The notes: generated from the sequence alone by a model not told the origin. Positions 1 through 8,630 are shown, numbered from the stretch's first letter. The stretch: DNA of 10,900 nt from Syntrophaceae bacterium UBA6109 (GCA_002428445.1 DIWJ01000081.1:3042-13941); one strand, 5' to 3'. Numbers and translations: made by a program.

Positions 1-586
<586 letters not shown>

Positions 587-660
587 CTACCCCTATTGCC
601 GGCCTCGTGGGCCATTCGATAAAACGTTGCTGACTGTCGGACGGACACGCCCGCCAGCCG

Positions 661-1152
661 TTAGATACTCAGGACCTTGTCGCCCCGGGAAATCCCGGTG
701 ACGCCGCTGCGTACGACTTCCAGGATCGACGCGGTGCCGATGGCCTGGATGAAGCTGTCCAGCTTGTCGCTGGTTCCGGCCAGCTGGATGGTATAGACGC
801 TGGTGGTCACATCGACGATCTGCCCGCGGAAAATATCCGTGGTGCGTTTGACCTCGGCGCGCTGGGCACCGGTGGCCTTGACCTTGATCAGCATCAGCTC
901 GCGCTCGATATGCGCGCTCTCCGACAGATCCACCAGCTTGACGACTTCCACCAGCTTGTTGAGGTTCTTGGTGATCTGCTCGATCACCTCCTCGTGCCCG
1001 ACGGTGGTCAACGTTAGACGCGACAGAGTCGGATCTTCGGTCGGCGCGACGGTCAGGCTCTCGATATTGTAGTTGCGCTGGGAAAACAGGCCGACCACAC
1101 GGGACAGCGCACCCGGTTCGTTTTCCATCAACAGGGAAATGATGTGTCTCAT
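661..1152 (-). CDS. ilvH: Acetolactate synthase small (regulatory) subunit
   Basis: Regulatory subunit of AHAS. It activates the catalytic subunit and confers feedback inhibition, usually by valine. The protein is 163 residues and begins MRHIISLLMENEPGALSR, an N-terminal ACT domain (about residues 2-75), followed by the C-terminal regulatory domain ending in RGDKVLSI. N11, G14 and N29 are present, the positions known in E. coli IlvH to be needed for valine binding, so feedback sensitivity is expected. I chose the ATG at 1152 because it lies two bases after the ilvB stop and matches the family start. The ORF can be read ten codons further upstream, but that only overlaps ilvB. The tight spacing implies translational coupling with ilvB. 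The sequence is gamma/betaproteobacterial in style (SQRNYNIESLTVAPTEDP), unlike the second small subunit at 3176-3670. Confidence 0.95.
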   Translation of the reverse strand: MRHIISLLMENEPGALSRVVGLFSQRNYNIESLTVAPTEDPTLSRLTLTTVGHEEVIEQITKNLNKLVEVVKLVDLSESAHIERELMLIKVKATGAQRAEVKRTTDIFRGQIVDVTTSVYTIQLAGTSDKLDSFIQAIGTASILEVVRSGVTGISRGDKVLSI

Positions 1153-1154
1153 GG

Positions 1155-2861
<1,707 letters not shown>

Positions 2862-2868
2862 TTCAACA

Positions 2869-2874
2869 CCCCCT
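2869..2874 (-). promoter_or_regulatory. Ribosome binding site deciding the ilvB GTG start
   Basis: AGGGGG reads on the minus strand seven bases before the GTG at 2861. It lies downstream of the attenuator's U-run, so it is transcribed only when the terminator is bypassed. It supports the short form of IlvB, which begins at the usual place for the family. Confidence 0.7.
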
Positions 2875-2898
2875 GATGCAGGAACGGTTATTGTTTCC

Positions 2899-2938
2899 AA
2901 AAAACAAAAACCGTTACCAGAGGCTGGTAACGGTTTTT
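2899..2938 (-). terminator. Attenuator terminator in the ilvB leader
   Basis: On the minus strand a perfect 15-bp stem (AAAAACCGTTACCAG, loop CCT, CTGGTAACGGTTTTT; 2906-2920 paired with 2924-2938) runs into a U-rich tail, TTTTTGTTTTTT. This is an intrinsic terminator 29 bases after the stop codon of the Ile-rich leader peptide and 38 bases before the ilvB start, the standard position of a ribosome-mediated attenuator. The A/U flanks make it potentially bidirectional. Confidence 0.93.
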
Positions 2939-2975
2939 CCGTCGGTTCCGATGTCAGACACAAACCATCAGCCAG
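2924..2975 (-). promoter_or_regulatory. Antiterminator pairing competing with the ilvB attenuator
   Basis: The minus-strand segment CTGGCTGATGGTTT (2962-2975) can pair with the 5' arm of the terminator, AAACCGTTACCAG (2924-2936). This gives 13 pairs, two of them G-U, with one bulged C. The first segment contains the leader peptide's stop codon, so a ribosome finishing the leader would cover it and let the terminator form. A ribosome stalled earlier on Ile codons would leave it free to antiterminate. A further alternative is TCAGCC in the leader coding region (3025-3030) with GGCTGA over the stop codon (2968-2973), a possible protector pairing. Pairings were worked out by eye, without energy calculation. 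Confidence 0.8.
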
Positions 2976-3054
2976 CCCCCTCTATGACGGGGATAATAAT
3001 GATCCCGATAATTATGGCGATGGCGGCTGAAACACCCATGTTCTGCCCAGACAT
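2968..3054 (-). CDS. Isoleucine-rich leader peptide of the ilvB-ilvH-ilvC operon
   Basis: A 28-codon ORF starts at ATG 3054 and ends with TGA at 2968-2970. The peptide starts MSGQNMGVSAA and continues IAIIIGIIIIPVIEGAG. Nine of 28 residues are Ile (codons 12, 14-16, 18-21 and 24); there are two Val and no Leu. An AAGGAG ribosome site (3066-3071) lies 11 bases upstream, just inside the predicted transcript start. With the promoter before it and the terminator/antiterminator after it, this is a classic amino-acid biosynthesis leader peptide whose translation senses charged tRNA-Ile. The peptide itself probably has no function after translation. E. coli ilvGMEDA and ilvBN are controlled by leaders of the same logic, but this sequence is not homologous to theirs as far as I can tell. 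A second in-frame ATG (3039) has no ribosome site. Confidence 0.9.
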   Translation of the reverse strand: MSGQNMGVSAAIAIIIGIIIIPVIEGAG

Positions 3055-3081
3055 AAAAGGATGCGCTCCTTATGGGGGCAG

Positions 3082-3110
3082 TTCATAACAGCGGCTCCGC
3101 CTGCTGTCAA
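3082..3110 (-). promoter_or_regulatory. Sigma70-type promoter of the Ile-leader/ilvB operon
   Basis: TTGACA (3105-3110) and TATGAA (3082-3087) are separated by exactly 17 bases. A TG one base before the -10 makes an extended -10, and an A-rich run lies upstream of the -35. Transcription would start near 3075, a few bases before the leader's ribosome site. The promoter lies in the gap after the upstream ilvN, where I see no terminator, so read-through from that operon is also possible. Confidence 0.85.
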
Positions 3111-3175
3111 GAGTTTTTTTGCGCCGGTGCCGGCTGCTGCCCGCTTGCGTTGCGGCCCGGACCCAGGTTTGCCCT

Positions 3176-3670
3176 TCATCGGACGTCCTTTCGCTGCAGC
3201 ACGGCGATCGTTCCCGTCCGGTTCATCTCCTCGACGCCGTAAGGAGAGAAGAATTTGAGCACGGCCGAAGTGAAGGCCGCATCACCGGAGACTTCCAGAA
3301 TGACATACTCCGTAGCCAGGGCGACGATCCGGCAGCCGAAGAGTTCGACGGCGCGCAGAATCTCCGGCCGGTGCTCCGGCGGGAGCGTGACCCCGATGAG
3401 CATCAGCTCGCGCTGGACGCAGTCGGTTCCCGTGAAATCCTCCACGGCGATCACGTCCACGAGCCGGTCGAGGTATTTCTTGATCTTTTCCGTGAAATCG
3501 GTGTCGGCGCGGCTGGTGAGCGTGATGCGCGACACCTCCGGATTGGTCGTCTCGGCGACGCACAGGCTGGCGATATTGTAGCCGCGGCCGCTGAACACCC
3601 CCGCCACCCGGGAGAGAACGCCGGGCTGGTTGTTGACGAGGATGGAGATGATGTGTTCACGAATATCCAT
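3176..3670 (-). CDS. ilvN: Acetolactate synthase small (regulatory) subunit, second copy
   Basis: Partner of the catalytic subunit encoded 15 bases upstream. The 164 residues match the usual ~160. The N-terminal ACT domain reads MDIREHIISILVNNQPGVLS, with N14, G17 and N32 at the positions corresponding to E. coli IlvH N11, G14 and N29, so feedback inhibition is likely. The middle has QRELMLIGV, matching the ERELMLIKV signature of the family, and the C-terminal domain is shorter and more divergent than in the first copy. An AAAGGA ribosome site sits between the ilvB stop and the ATG at 3670, which supports this start and an operon with ilvB. It differs clearly from the IlvH at 661-1152 (for example SGRGYNIASLCVAETTNPEV), so the two pairs are not a recent duplication. 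No U-tailed terminator follows. Confidence 0.94.
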   Translation of the reverse strand: MDIREHIISILVNNQPGVLSRVAGVFSGRGYNIASLCVAETTNPEVSRITLTSRADTDFTEKIKKYLDRLVDVIAVEDFTGTDCVQRELMLIGVTLPPEHRPEILRAVELFGCRIVALATEYVILEVSGDAAFTSAVLKFFSPYGVEEMNRTGTIAVLQRKDVR

Positions 3671-3685
3671 GGCTTTGTTCCTTTC

Positions 3686-5350
3686 CTATTCCTTCCGTCC
3701 GTCGAACATCTCCACGTTGGAACATCCGGGCGGGATGATGGGATAGACGTAGTTGTCCGGGTTCACGATCGCCTCGAGCAGATACGGGCCGGGCTCGCGC
3801 ACCATGGCGGCGATGCCCGCTTCCGGCTGGTTTTCCACATCGACGCGGCCGGCGGGAATGCCGAATCCCTTGGCCACGGCGACGAGATCAACGCTGTCCC
3901 CAAGGTTATCGGTTGAAAAGCGGCCATCGTAGAAGAGGTCCTGCATCTGGCGGATCATCCCGAGGTGACCGTTGTTGATGACGACGATCTTGATCGGAAG
4001 ACGATAGGTGCTGATCGTGGCGAGTTCCTGGATGTTCATGTAAAAACCGCCGTCTCCGGAGATCGATACGACTGTCCGTTCCGGCCGGCCTACCTTGACG
4101 CCGATCGACGCGGGAAGGCTGAAGCCCATCGTCCCCATGCCGCCGCTCGTGATCAGGCTGCGCGGCGTGCGCGTCTTCCAGGTGCGCAGCGTCCAGATCT
4201 GGTTCAACCCCACGTCCGTGATGACGGTCGTTTCCTGAGGCAGGGCGTCCTGAATCTGCCGGATGAAGCGGCCGGCGGAACCGCAGCCGTGCTCCAGAAG
4301 TCCGGATTCGATCCTCTCGCGGCCTGCCGCAATGCGATTTCGCCAGGCGGCGCGGTCTTTTTCCTCGATGAGCGGCAGAAGCGCCTCGATCGCTTCCCGG
4401 ATGTCCCCGACATAGGGAAGGCTCACGCGGACGTTCTTGCCGATGGAGGTCGGATCGATGTCGATCTGGGCCACCGTCGCCAGCGGCGCGAATTCTTCCG
4501 TTACGGAGGTGCTGCGCTCGGTGAAACGCGTTCCTACGGCCAGGATGAAATCGGAGTGGTGCACGGCGCGGTTGGCCAGTTCATTGCCGTGCGTTCCGAT
4601 GAAGCCGAGATTGCCGCCGTTGGCGGCATCCACGGATCCGACGCCCATCATCGTCGTGACAAAAGGGATCTTGGTTTTCTTCAGCAGTTCGCTCAGGACC
4701 TCGCAGGCATTGCCGAGCTTGACGCCCCCGCCGATGAGGACCACCGGACGCTCGCTCTGGTTCAGGGCCCTGGCGATTTTTTCCATCTGGTCCGGCGAGG
4801 GTTCCTTCTTCCCCACCACCGTATCCTCTTTCGGCTCCGCAGGTGCGCAGGCCGCCGCGAGGACGTCGGAGGGAAGATCGACGAGGACCGGTCCGGTCCG
4901 ACCCGTCGAGGCCAGTTCGAAGGCGCGCCGCAGCGTCTGTCCAAGCTGCCGTACGTCCTGAACCATGAAGCTGTGCTTGGTGATGGGCATCGTGATGCCG
5001 ATGATGTCCGTTTCCTGGAAGGCATCGCGGCCCCACAGGGAGGTCGTCACCTGCCCCGTCAGGATAACCATGGGAGTGGAATCCATGAAGGCCGTGGCAA
5101 TCCCGGTCACAAGGTTCGTCGCGCCCGGTCCCGAGGTGGACAGGCATACGCCGACTTTGCCCGTCGCGCGGGCGTATCCGTCTGCGGCGTGGGCCGCCGC
5201 CTGCTCATGGCGCATCAGATAATGGCGGACCGTGTTGTTCCGCAGCCGATCGTTCAAGGGCAGGATACTCGCGCCGGGATAGCCGAAGATGGCATCGACG
5301 CCTTCCTCCTTGAGAACCTGAAGCACAATGTCCGCACCGATGGTATCCAT
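3686..5350 (-). CDS. ilvB: Acetolactate synthase large (catalytic) subunit, second copy
   Basis: Thiamine-diphosphate AHAS catalytic subunit, 554 residues, making acetolactate or acetohydroxybutyrate. Visible features are GYPGASILP near residue 23, catalytic E49 in RHEQ, the SGPGATN loop, a central domain with IDIDPTSIG, and the ThDP/Mg motif from GDGG (432-435) to VINN (~460). I chose the ATG at 5350 (MDTIGADIVLQVL) because AAGGA lies nine bases upstream and the alignment with family N-termini is natural. The in-frame ATG at 5383 would add 11 residues without a good ribosome site. It forms an operon with ilvN (15-base gap) and is preceded by a Val/Leu-rich leader and attenuator. It is clearly a different isozyme from the copy at 1155-2861. 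Some AHAS-like enzymes are catabolic, but the paired small subunit and leader argue for a biosynthetic role. Confidence 0.95.
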   Translation of the reverse strand: MDTIGADIVLQVLKEEGVDAIFGYPGASILPLNDRLRNNTVRHYLMRHEQAAAHAADGYARATGKVGVCLSTSGPGATNLVTGIATAFMDSTPMVILTGQVTTSLWGRDAFQETDIIGITMPITKHSFMVQDVRQLGQTLRRAFELASTGRTGPVLVDLPSDVLAAACAPAEPKEDTVVGKKEPSPDQMEKIARALNQSERPVVLIGGGVKLGNACEVLSELLKKTKIPFVTTMMGVGSVDAANGGNLGFIGTHGNELANRAVHHSDFILAVGTRFTERSTSVTEEFAPLATVAQIDIDPTSIGKNVRVSLPYVGDIREAIEALLPLIEEKDRAAWRNRIAAGRERIESGLLEHGCGSAGRFIRQIQDALPQETTVITDVGLNQIWTLRTWKTRTPRSLITSGGMGTMGFSLPASIGVKVGRPERTVVSISGDGGFYMNIQELATISTYRLPIKIVVINNGHLGMIRQMQDLFYDGRFSTDNLGDSVDLVAVAKGFGIPAGRVDVENQPEAGIAAMVREPGPYLLEAIVNPDNYVYPIIPPGCSNVEMFDGRKE

Positions 5351-5432
5351 ACTGTCTGTTCCTTTCCGTTCGCCGCCCCGCAATGGGGCTGGATCTTTCC
5401 TATTCCTGCGTTTCCGGCCTGCATCAAAGAAG

Positions 5433-5461
5433 AAGGCCGCAGAGCATTTGCCTGCGGCCTT
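5433..5461 (-). terminator. Second hairpin in the ilvB (second copy) leader, weak terminator
   Basis: A perfect 10-bp stem AAGGCCGCAG/CTGCGGCCTT with a nine-base loop lies between the main attenuator and the ilvB start. On the minus strand the tail is CTTCTTT, a poor U-tract, so this may be a backup terminator, an mRNA-stabilising 5' hairpin, or part of an alternative fold. Its 5' arm can also pair with the 3' arm of the main terminator (GCGGCTTT). Confidence 0.5.
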
Positions 5462-5466
5462 CCCGT

Positions 5467-5511
5467 AAAAACGAAAAAGCCGCGGGCTCCGTTGCTCGGG
5501 GACCCGCGGCT
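5467..5511 (-). terminator. Attenuator terminator in the second ilvB leader
   Basis: On the minus strand the stem AGCCGCGGG/CCCGCGGCT (5503-5511 with 5478-5486), extendable by TCC/GGA with one bulge, is followed by TTTTTCGTTTTT. It begins 20 bases after the stop codon of the Val/Leu-rich leader peptide and well before the ilvB start, the position expected of an attenuator. A candidate antiterminator is CCGGGGGCTC within the leader gene (5549-5558) pairing with GAGCCGCGG (5504-5512): eight pairs around a small internal loop, weaker than in the other operon. Confidence 0.88.
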
Positions 5512-5531
5512 CTCAAGCTTTCAAAAAACGA

Positions 5532-5624
5532 TCAAAGCAAGCGAGCAGGAGCCCCCGGTTGTACGAGGACTACACCGACGCTGCTCAAAAGCACCACTCC
5601 AGGACTGAACAGGATCTGATTCAT
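5532..5624 (-). CDS. Valine/leucine-rich leader peptide of the second ilvB-ilvN operon
   Basis: A 30-codon ORF runs from ATG 5624 to TGA 5532-5534. The peptide starts MNQILFSPGVVLLSSVG and continues VVLVQPGAPARLL. It has six Val (codons 10, 11, 16, 18, 19, 21), six Leu (5, 12, 13, 20, 29, 30) and a single Ile. AGGA lies seven bases before the ATG. The order promoter, leader ORF, U-tailed hairpin, ilvB fits ribosome-mediated attenuation sensing charged tRNA-Val and tRNA-Leu, the same control logic as the Val/Leu leader (ivbL) of E. coli ilvBN. Function is inferred from composition and position. The peptide sequence itself has no recognised homologue. Confidence 0.85.
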   Translation of the reverse strand: MNQILFSPGVVLLSSVGVVLVQPGAPARLL

Positions 5625-5653
5625 AAGCCTTTCCTGACTGACTTGAATAGCGA

Positions 5654-5680
5654 TCTATAGAAAACCTGCGGGTTTGTCAA
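5654..5680 (-). promoter_or_regulatory. Promoter of the Val/Leu-leader/ilvB-ilvN operon
   Basis: TTGACA (5675-5680) and TATAGA (5654-5659) lie on the minus strand with a short 15-base spacer. Shifting the -10 to TAGATC gives 17 but a poorer match. Transcription would start near 5647, about 20 bases before the leader's ATG. The spacer holds an inverted repeat, AAACC-CGCA-GGTTT (5662-5675). Confidence 0.65.
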
Positions 5681-5683
5681 GGG

Positions 5684-5705
5684 AAAAAACCGCGGCTGAC
5701 CGCGG
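5684..5705 (-). terminator. Terminator of the tatB-tatC-PBP1A operon
   Basis: On the minus strand CCGCGG-TCAG-CCGCGG is followed by TTTTTT, 52 bases after the PBP1A stop codon. The six-bp stem is all G-C. The U-run ends only three bases before the -35 of the next promoter, so the two transcription units are tightly packed but separated. Confidence 0.8.
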
Positions 5706-5757
5706 CGGCCGCCAAAAGGGGTTCGGCAACCTCCCGCGGATCAGGAAGAGAGACGAC

Positions 5758-7812
5758 TCAGAAACGGCGGTCCCCTTCATTCCGGGACGGCGCCTCCTCT
5801 TCGTCGAGATCGACGGGTTTTCCCTCTTCTGGGGTCGTGCCTTCGATAAAACACTCGAAAATCGCCCCTCCGTCGGAGGGCTTGGCCGGGGCGCCGGTCT
5901 GGGGGTTCACCTTGATGAAAACGATCCCCTCCGGCACGGCAAAGGTCTCGACAGGCGATCCCTGGACGGCCTTTTCCATGAAATACAGCCAGATGGGGGC
6001 GGCGGCACGGCCTCCGACCTCCTGGGATCCCAGCGACCGCTCCAGATCCCATCCGACCCAGACCCCCGTGACGAGCGACGGGGTATAGCCCATGAACCAG
6101 GCGTCGCGGTTTTCATCGGTCGTTCCCGTCTTGGCGGCCACGGGCCGTCCGATGCTCTTCACCCTTCGCCCCGTGCCGCTTTCCACGACATCCTGCAGGA
6201 CATAGGTGCTCATGAAGGCGATCCGGGGATCGATCACCTGTTCGTTCTTCACCTCGGTTTCCTCGAAGATGTGGCCCGTGCGGTCGACGATCTTCCGGAT
6301 GAAGAAGGGTTGCACCTTCTTCCCCTGATTGGCGAGCACTCCGTAGGCCCGCACCAGGTCGATCAGGCTCACGCCCGTCGTTCCTAGGGCCATGGAAAGG
6401 TTCCTGGAGATGGGGCCGGAAATGCCCATGTTGGCCGCATACGCGGCGGCGTAGTCGACGCCGATTTCCTGAAGCATGCGGATCGTGATGATATTGCGGG
6501 AGTGCGTCAATGCATTGCGCAGGGTCGTCGGCCCGTGGAATTTCCGATCGAAATTCTGGGGTTTCCAGACGGTGTTGGCGAGGGTATCCTCGAAGACGAG
6601 CGGTGCATCCATGACCCTTGTCGAAGGCGTCATGCCCTTGTCGAAGGCAGCCGTGTAGAGGATCGCCTTGAAGGCGGATCCGGGCTGCCGTTTCGCCTGG
6701 GTCGCGCGGTTGAATTCACTCTTGCCGAAGTTGCGCCCGCCCACGAGGGCTTTCACCGCTCCCGTTTTGGCCTCCATGCATACGAGGGCCCCCTGGACGA
6801 CGCCGCGGTCGTAGCCCTCCCGGTCTTCGAGTTCCACGAGCCCCTTCTCCACCGCCGTTCGGGCGGCCTTCTGCATCTCGACGTTCAGGGTTGTGTAGAC
6901 CTCGAGACCTTCCCTGTACAAGACGTCGCTGCCGTACTTTTCCTGGATGTATTTGCGGACATGTTCGACGAAGTAGGGGGCGATCTTGTCTTTCGGGCGG
7001 ATGGACCGCAGGTGGAGCGGCTTGGCGAGGGCCTTTTCCTTGTCCTCCTTGGTGATATAGCCGTCCTCCGCCATTCGCTCCAGGACGTAGGCCTGGCGCT
7101 GGCGCGCCTTCTCGTAGTTGACGTACGGGGAGTAGGTGGTGGGGGCCTTGGGGAGGCCGGCGAGAATGGCCGCTTCCGACAACGTCAGGTAGCGGGAACT
7201 CTTGCCGAAGTAGGCCTCCGCGGCCGCCTCGATGCCGTAGGTCCCGTGCCCCAGGTAGATGTGGTTCAGGTAGAGGTAGAGGATCTCCTCCTTCGCCAGG
7301 TACGTGTCGATCTTGTAGGCGAGAATCGCCTCTTTGATCTTGCGCAGGTAGCTTTTTTCCGGGGACAGATACAGCAGTTTGGCCACCTGCTGCGTGATCG
7401 TGCTGCCCCCCTGTACGATCCGTCCGGCCTCCAGATTCTTGTAGAAGGCGCGCGTCATGCTCTGGAGATCGAAGCCCTTGTGGTGGAAGAAACGCGCATC
7501 TTCCGCGGCGACAAAGGCCTGGACCACGATCTTTGGCACGTCTGCATAGGGGATGATCTTGCGGTCCTCGGCGAAGAATTCATCGACGAGTTCGTTGTTG
7601 TCGGCATAGACGCGGGTTGCCAGCGACGGACGGTAGTCCTTCAGCGCCGCGATGCTCGGCAACTCTTTGAGCAGGACATAGTACAGGAAACTCGATCCGG
7701 CCAGGACGAGAACGGCCGCGAACAAGCCGGCCCCGATAAGCACATTCTTGAAAACGGAATACCAGCCGGACCGCCGACGGGTATTCCGGACGGTGCGACG
7801 CTTGATCCTCAT
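5758..7812 (-). CDS. mrcA: Penicillin-binding protein 1A (bifunctional peptidoglycan synthase)
   Basis: Class A PBP, an inner-membrane enzyme that polymerises lipid II into glycan strands and cross-links the peptides in the periplasm. The 684 residues comprise a basic cytoplasmic tail (1-17), one membrane anchor (~21-47), and a glycosyltransferase domain (GT51). The GT51 motifs are EDARFFHHKG (catalytic E104), GGSTITQQVAKLLYL (135-149), and the IYLGHGTYGIEAAAEAYFGK region (185-204). The transpeptidase domain follows, with SxxK at S379-K382 (QPGSAFK), SRN at 438-440 and KTGT at 561-564, so both activities look intact. It is shorter than E. coli PBP1A (~850) and seems to lack a large inserted domain between the two halves. 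The ATG overlaps the tatC stop codon as ATGA, implying translational coupling, and a terminator follows. Other class A PBPs are possible, but PBP1A fits best. Confidence 0.93.
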   Translation of the reverse strand: MRIKRRTVRNTRRRSGWYSVFKNVLIGAGLFAAVLVLAGSSFLYYVLLKELPSIAALKDYRPSLATRVYADNNELVDEFFAEDRKIIPYADVPKIVVQAFVAAEDARFFHHKGFDLQSMTRAFYKNLEAGRIVQGGSTITQQVAKLLYLSPEKSYLRKIKEAILAYKIDTYLAKEEILYLYLNHIYLGHGTYGIEAAAEAYFGKSSRYLTLSEAAILAGLPKAPTTYSPYVNYEKARQRQAYVLERMAEDGYITKEDKEKALAKPLHLRSIRPKDKIAPYFVEHVRKYIQEKYGSDVLYREGLEVYTTLNVEMQKAARTAVEKGLVELEDREGYDRGVVQGALVCMEAKTGAVKALVGGRNFGKSEFNRATQAKRQPGSAFKAILYTAAFDKGMTPSTRVMDAPLVFEDTLANTVWKPQNFDRKFHGPTTLRNALTHSRNIITIRMLQEIGVDYAAAYAANMGISGPISRNLSMALGTTGVSLIDLVRAYGVLANQGKKVQPFFIRKIVDRTGHIFEETEVKNEQVIDPRIAFMSTYVLQDVVESGTGRRVKSIGRPVAAKTGTTDENRDAWFMGYTPSLVTGVWVGWDLERSLGSQEVGGRAAAPIWLYFMEKAVQGSPVETFAVPEGIVFIKVNPQTGAPAKPSDGGAIFECFIEGTTPEEGKPVDLDEEEAPSRNEGDRRF

Positions 7813-8582
7813 GCGGCCTCTTGCTCCCCTTTGTCCCCCGGGTTGTCCTGTTCGCGCCGCGTCTTCAGGGCGAACTTGGATACGAATATACTGACTTCGT
7901 ACAGGAACATCAAGGGGAGCGCCAGGATGATCTGGCTGAAGGCGTCCGGCGAAGGCGTGAGCACGGCGGCTGTGACGAAGATGATCAGGATGGCGTAGCG
8001 GCGCTTCTTCGACAGCAGCGCCGGGGTGACGACGCCCACCTTCGTCAGGAAGAAGATGAAGACGGGCAGTTCAAAACAGACGCCAAAGGCCAGCAGGAAC
8101 TTGAGCGTGAAATTCAGGTATTCCTTGAAGGAAATCATTGGTTTCAAAAAGTCCGTGGAGAACTCAACGAAGAACCCGAATGCCGGAGGAAGCGCGAGGT
8201 AATATCCGAAGAGAACTCCGCCGACGAACAGAAACGTGGAGGACAGCACAAAGGGAAGAACGTATTTCTTCTCCGTAGAGTAGAGTCCCGGGGAGACGAA
8301 ACGCCAGATCTCGAAAAAGGTGTAGGGGGCGGTCAGAAACAGCGAGGCGAAGAAGGCGATCTTCATGTAGATGAAGAATGCCTCCGGCAGCCCCGTGAAG
8401 ATCATGTGGCTGCCCTCCGGGAGAACTTCATACAGCGGTTTTGTGATGATCCGGAACAACGGGTCCTTGAAGTAGTAGCAGCCCAGAAAGCCGATGCCGA
8501 TCGCGATCAGGCAACGGATCAGACGTTGCTTGAGTTCTTCCAGGTGGGCGGTAAAGGGTGATTTCTCTTCGATGGGATCCAT
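7809..8582 (-). CDS. tatC: Twin-arginine translocase subunit TatC
   Basis: Core receptor of the Tat pathway, which exports folded proteins with twin-arginine signal peptides across the inner membrane. The 257-residue, very hydrophobic protein has about six membrane segments. Signature motifs are present: HLEELKQRL near residue 13 (signal-peptide binding), the periplasmic-side SPGLYSTEKK (97-106, with E104 matching the signal-binding E103 of E. coli), FELP (170-173) and TPSPDAFSQ (209-217). A charged C-terminal tail ends EQEAA. It lies 83 bases after tatB and overlaps PBP1A by four bases. The ATG at 8582 has only AGGA two bases away, too close for an ideal site. A much stronger GGAGGA lies about 22 bases upstream, suitably spaced for an in-frame ATC five codons earlier, so the exact start is slightly uncertain. 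Confidence 0.96.
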   Translation of the reverse strand: MDPIEEKSPFTAHLEELKQRLIRCLIAIGIGFLGCYYFKDPLFRIITKPLYEVLPEGSHMIFTGLPEAFFIYMKIAFFASLFLTAPYTFFEIWRFVSPGLYSTEKKYVLPFVLSSTFLFVGGVLFGYYLALPPAFGFFVEFSTDFLKPMISFKEYLNFTLKFLLAFGVCFELPVFIFFLTKVGVVTPALLSKKRRYAILIIFVTAAVLTPSPDAFSQIILALPLMFLYEVSIFVSKFALKTRREQDNPGDKGEQEAA

Positions 8583-8630
8583 GTTCCTGTCAGCGATGCC
8601 TGTCTCCTCCGAGCGCGTTCCCCGGCAACG

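Noticed and set aside
3121..3175. Short GCCGG/CCGGC hairpin after ilvN as a terminator
   Set aside because: On the minus strand it is followed by an A-run, not a U-run, so it lacks the feature needed for intrinsic termination.
3012..3179. A 55-codon minus-strand ORF (MKGKPGSGPQRKRAAAG...) whose ATG overlaps the ilvN stop as ATGA and has AAAGGA upstream
   Set aside because: It runs across the -35, -10 and leader peptide of the next operon, has no recognisable domain, and its length is readily explained by chance in GC-rich DNA. The overlap and ribosome-like site make it worth remembering but not calling.
3965..5608. Very long plus-strand ORF (547 codons) opposite the second ilvB and its leader
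   Set aside because: Shadow of ilvB in GC-rich sequence; it reads through the terminator hairpins and leader gene and resembles no protein family.
6502..7998. Plus-strand ORF (498 codons) opposite PBP1A and the tatC end
   Set aside because: Shadow frame; PBP1A has intact catalytic motifs along the whole stretch.
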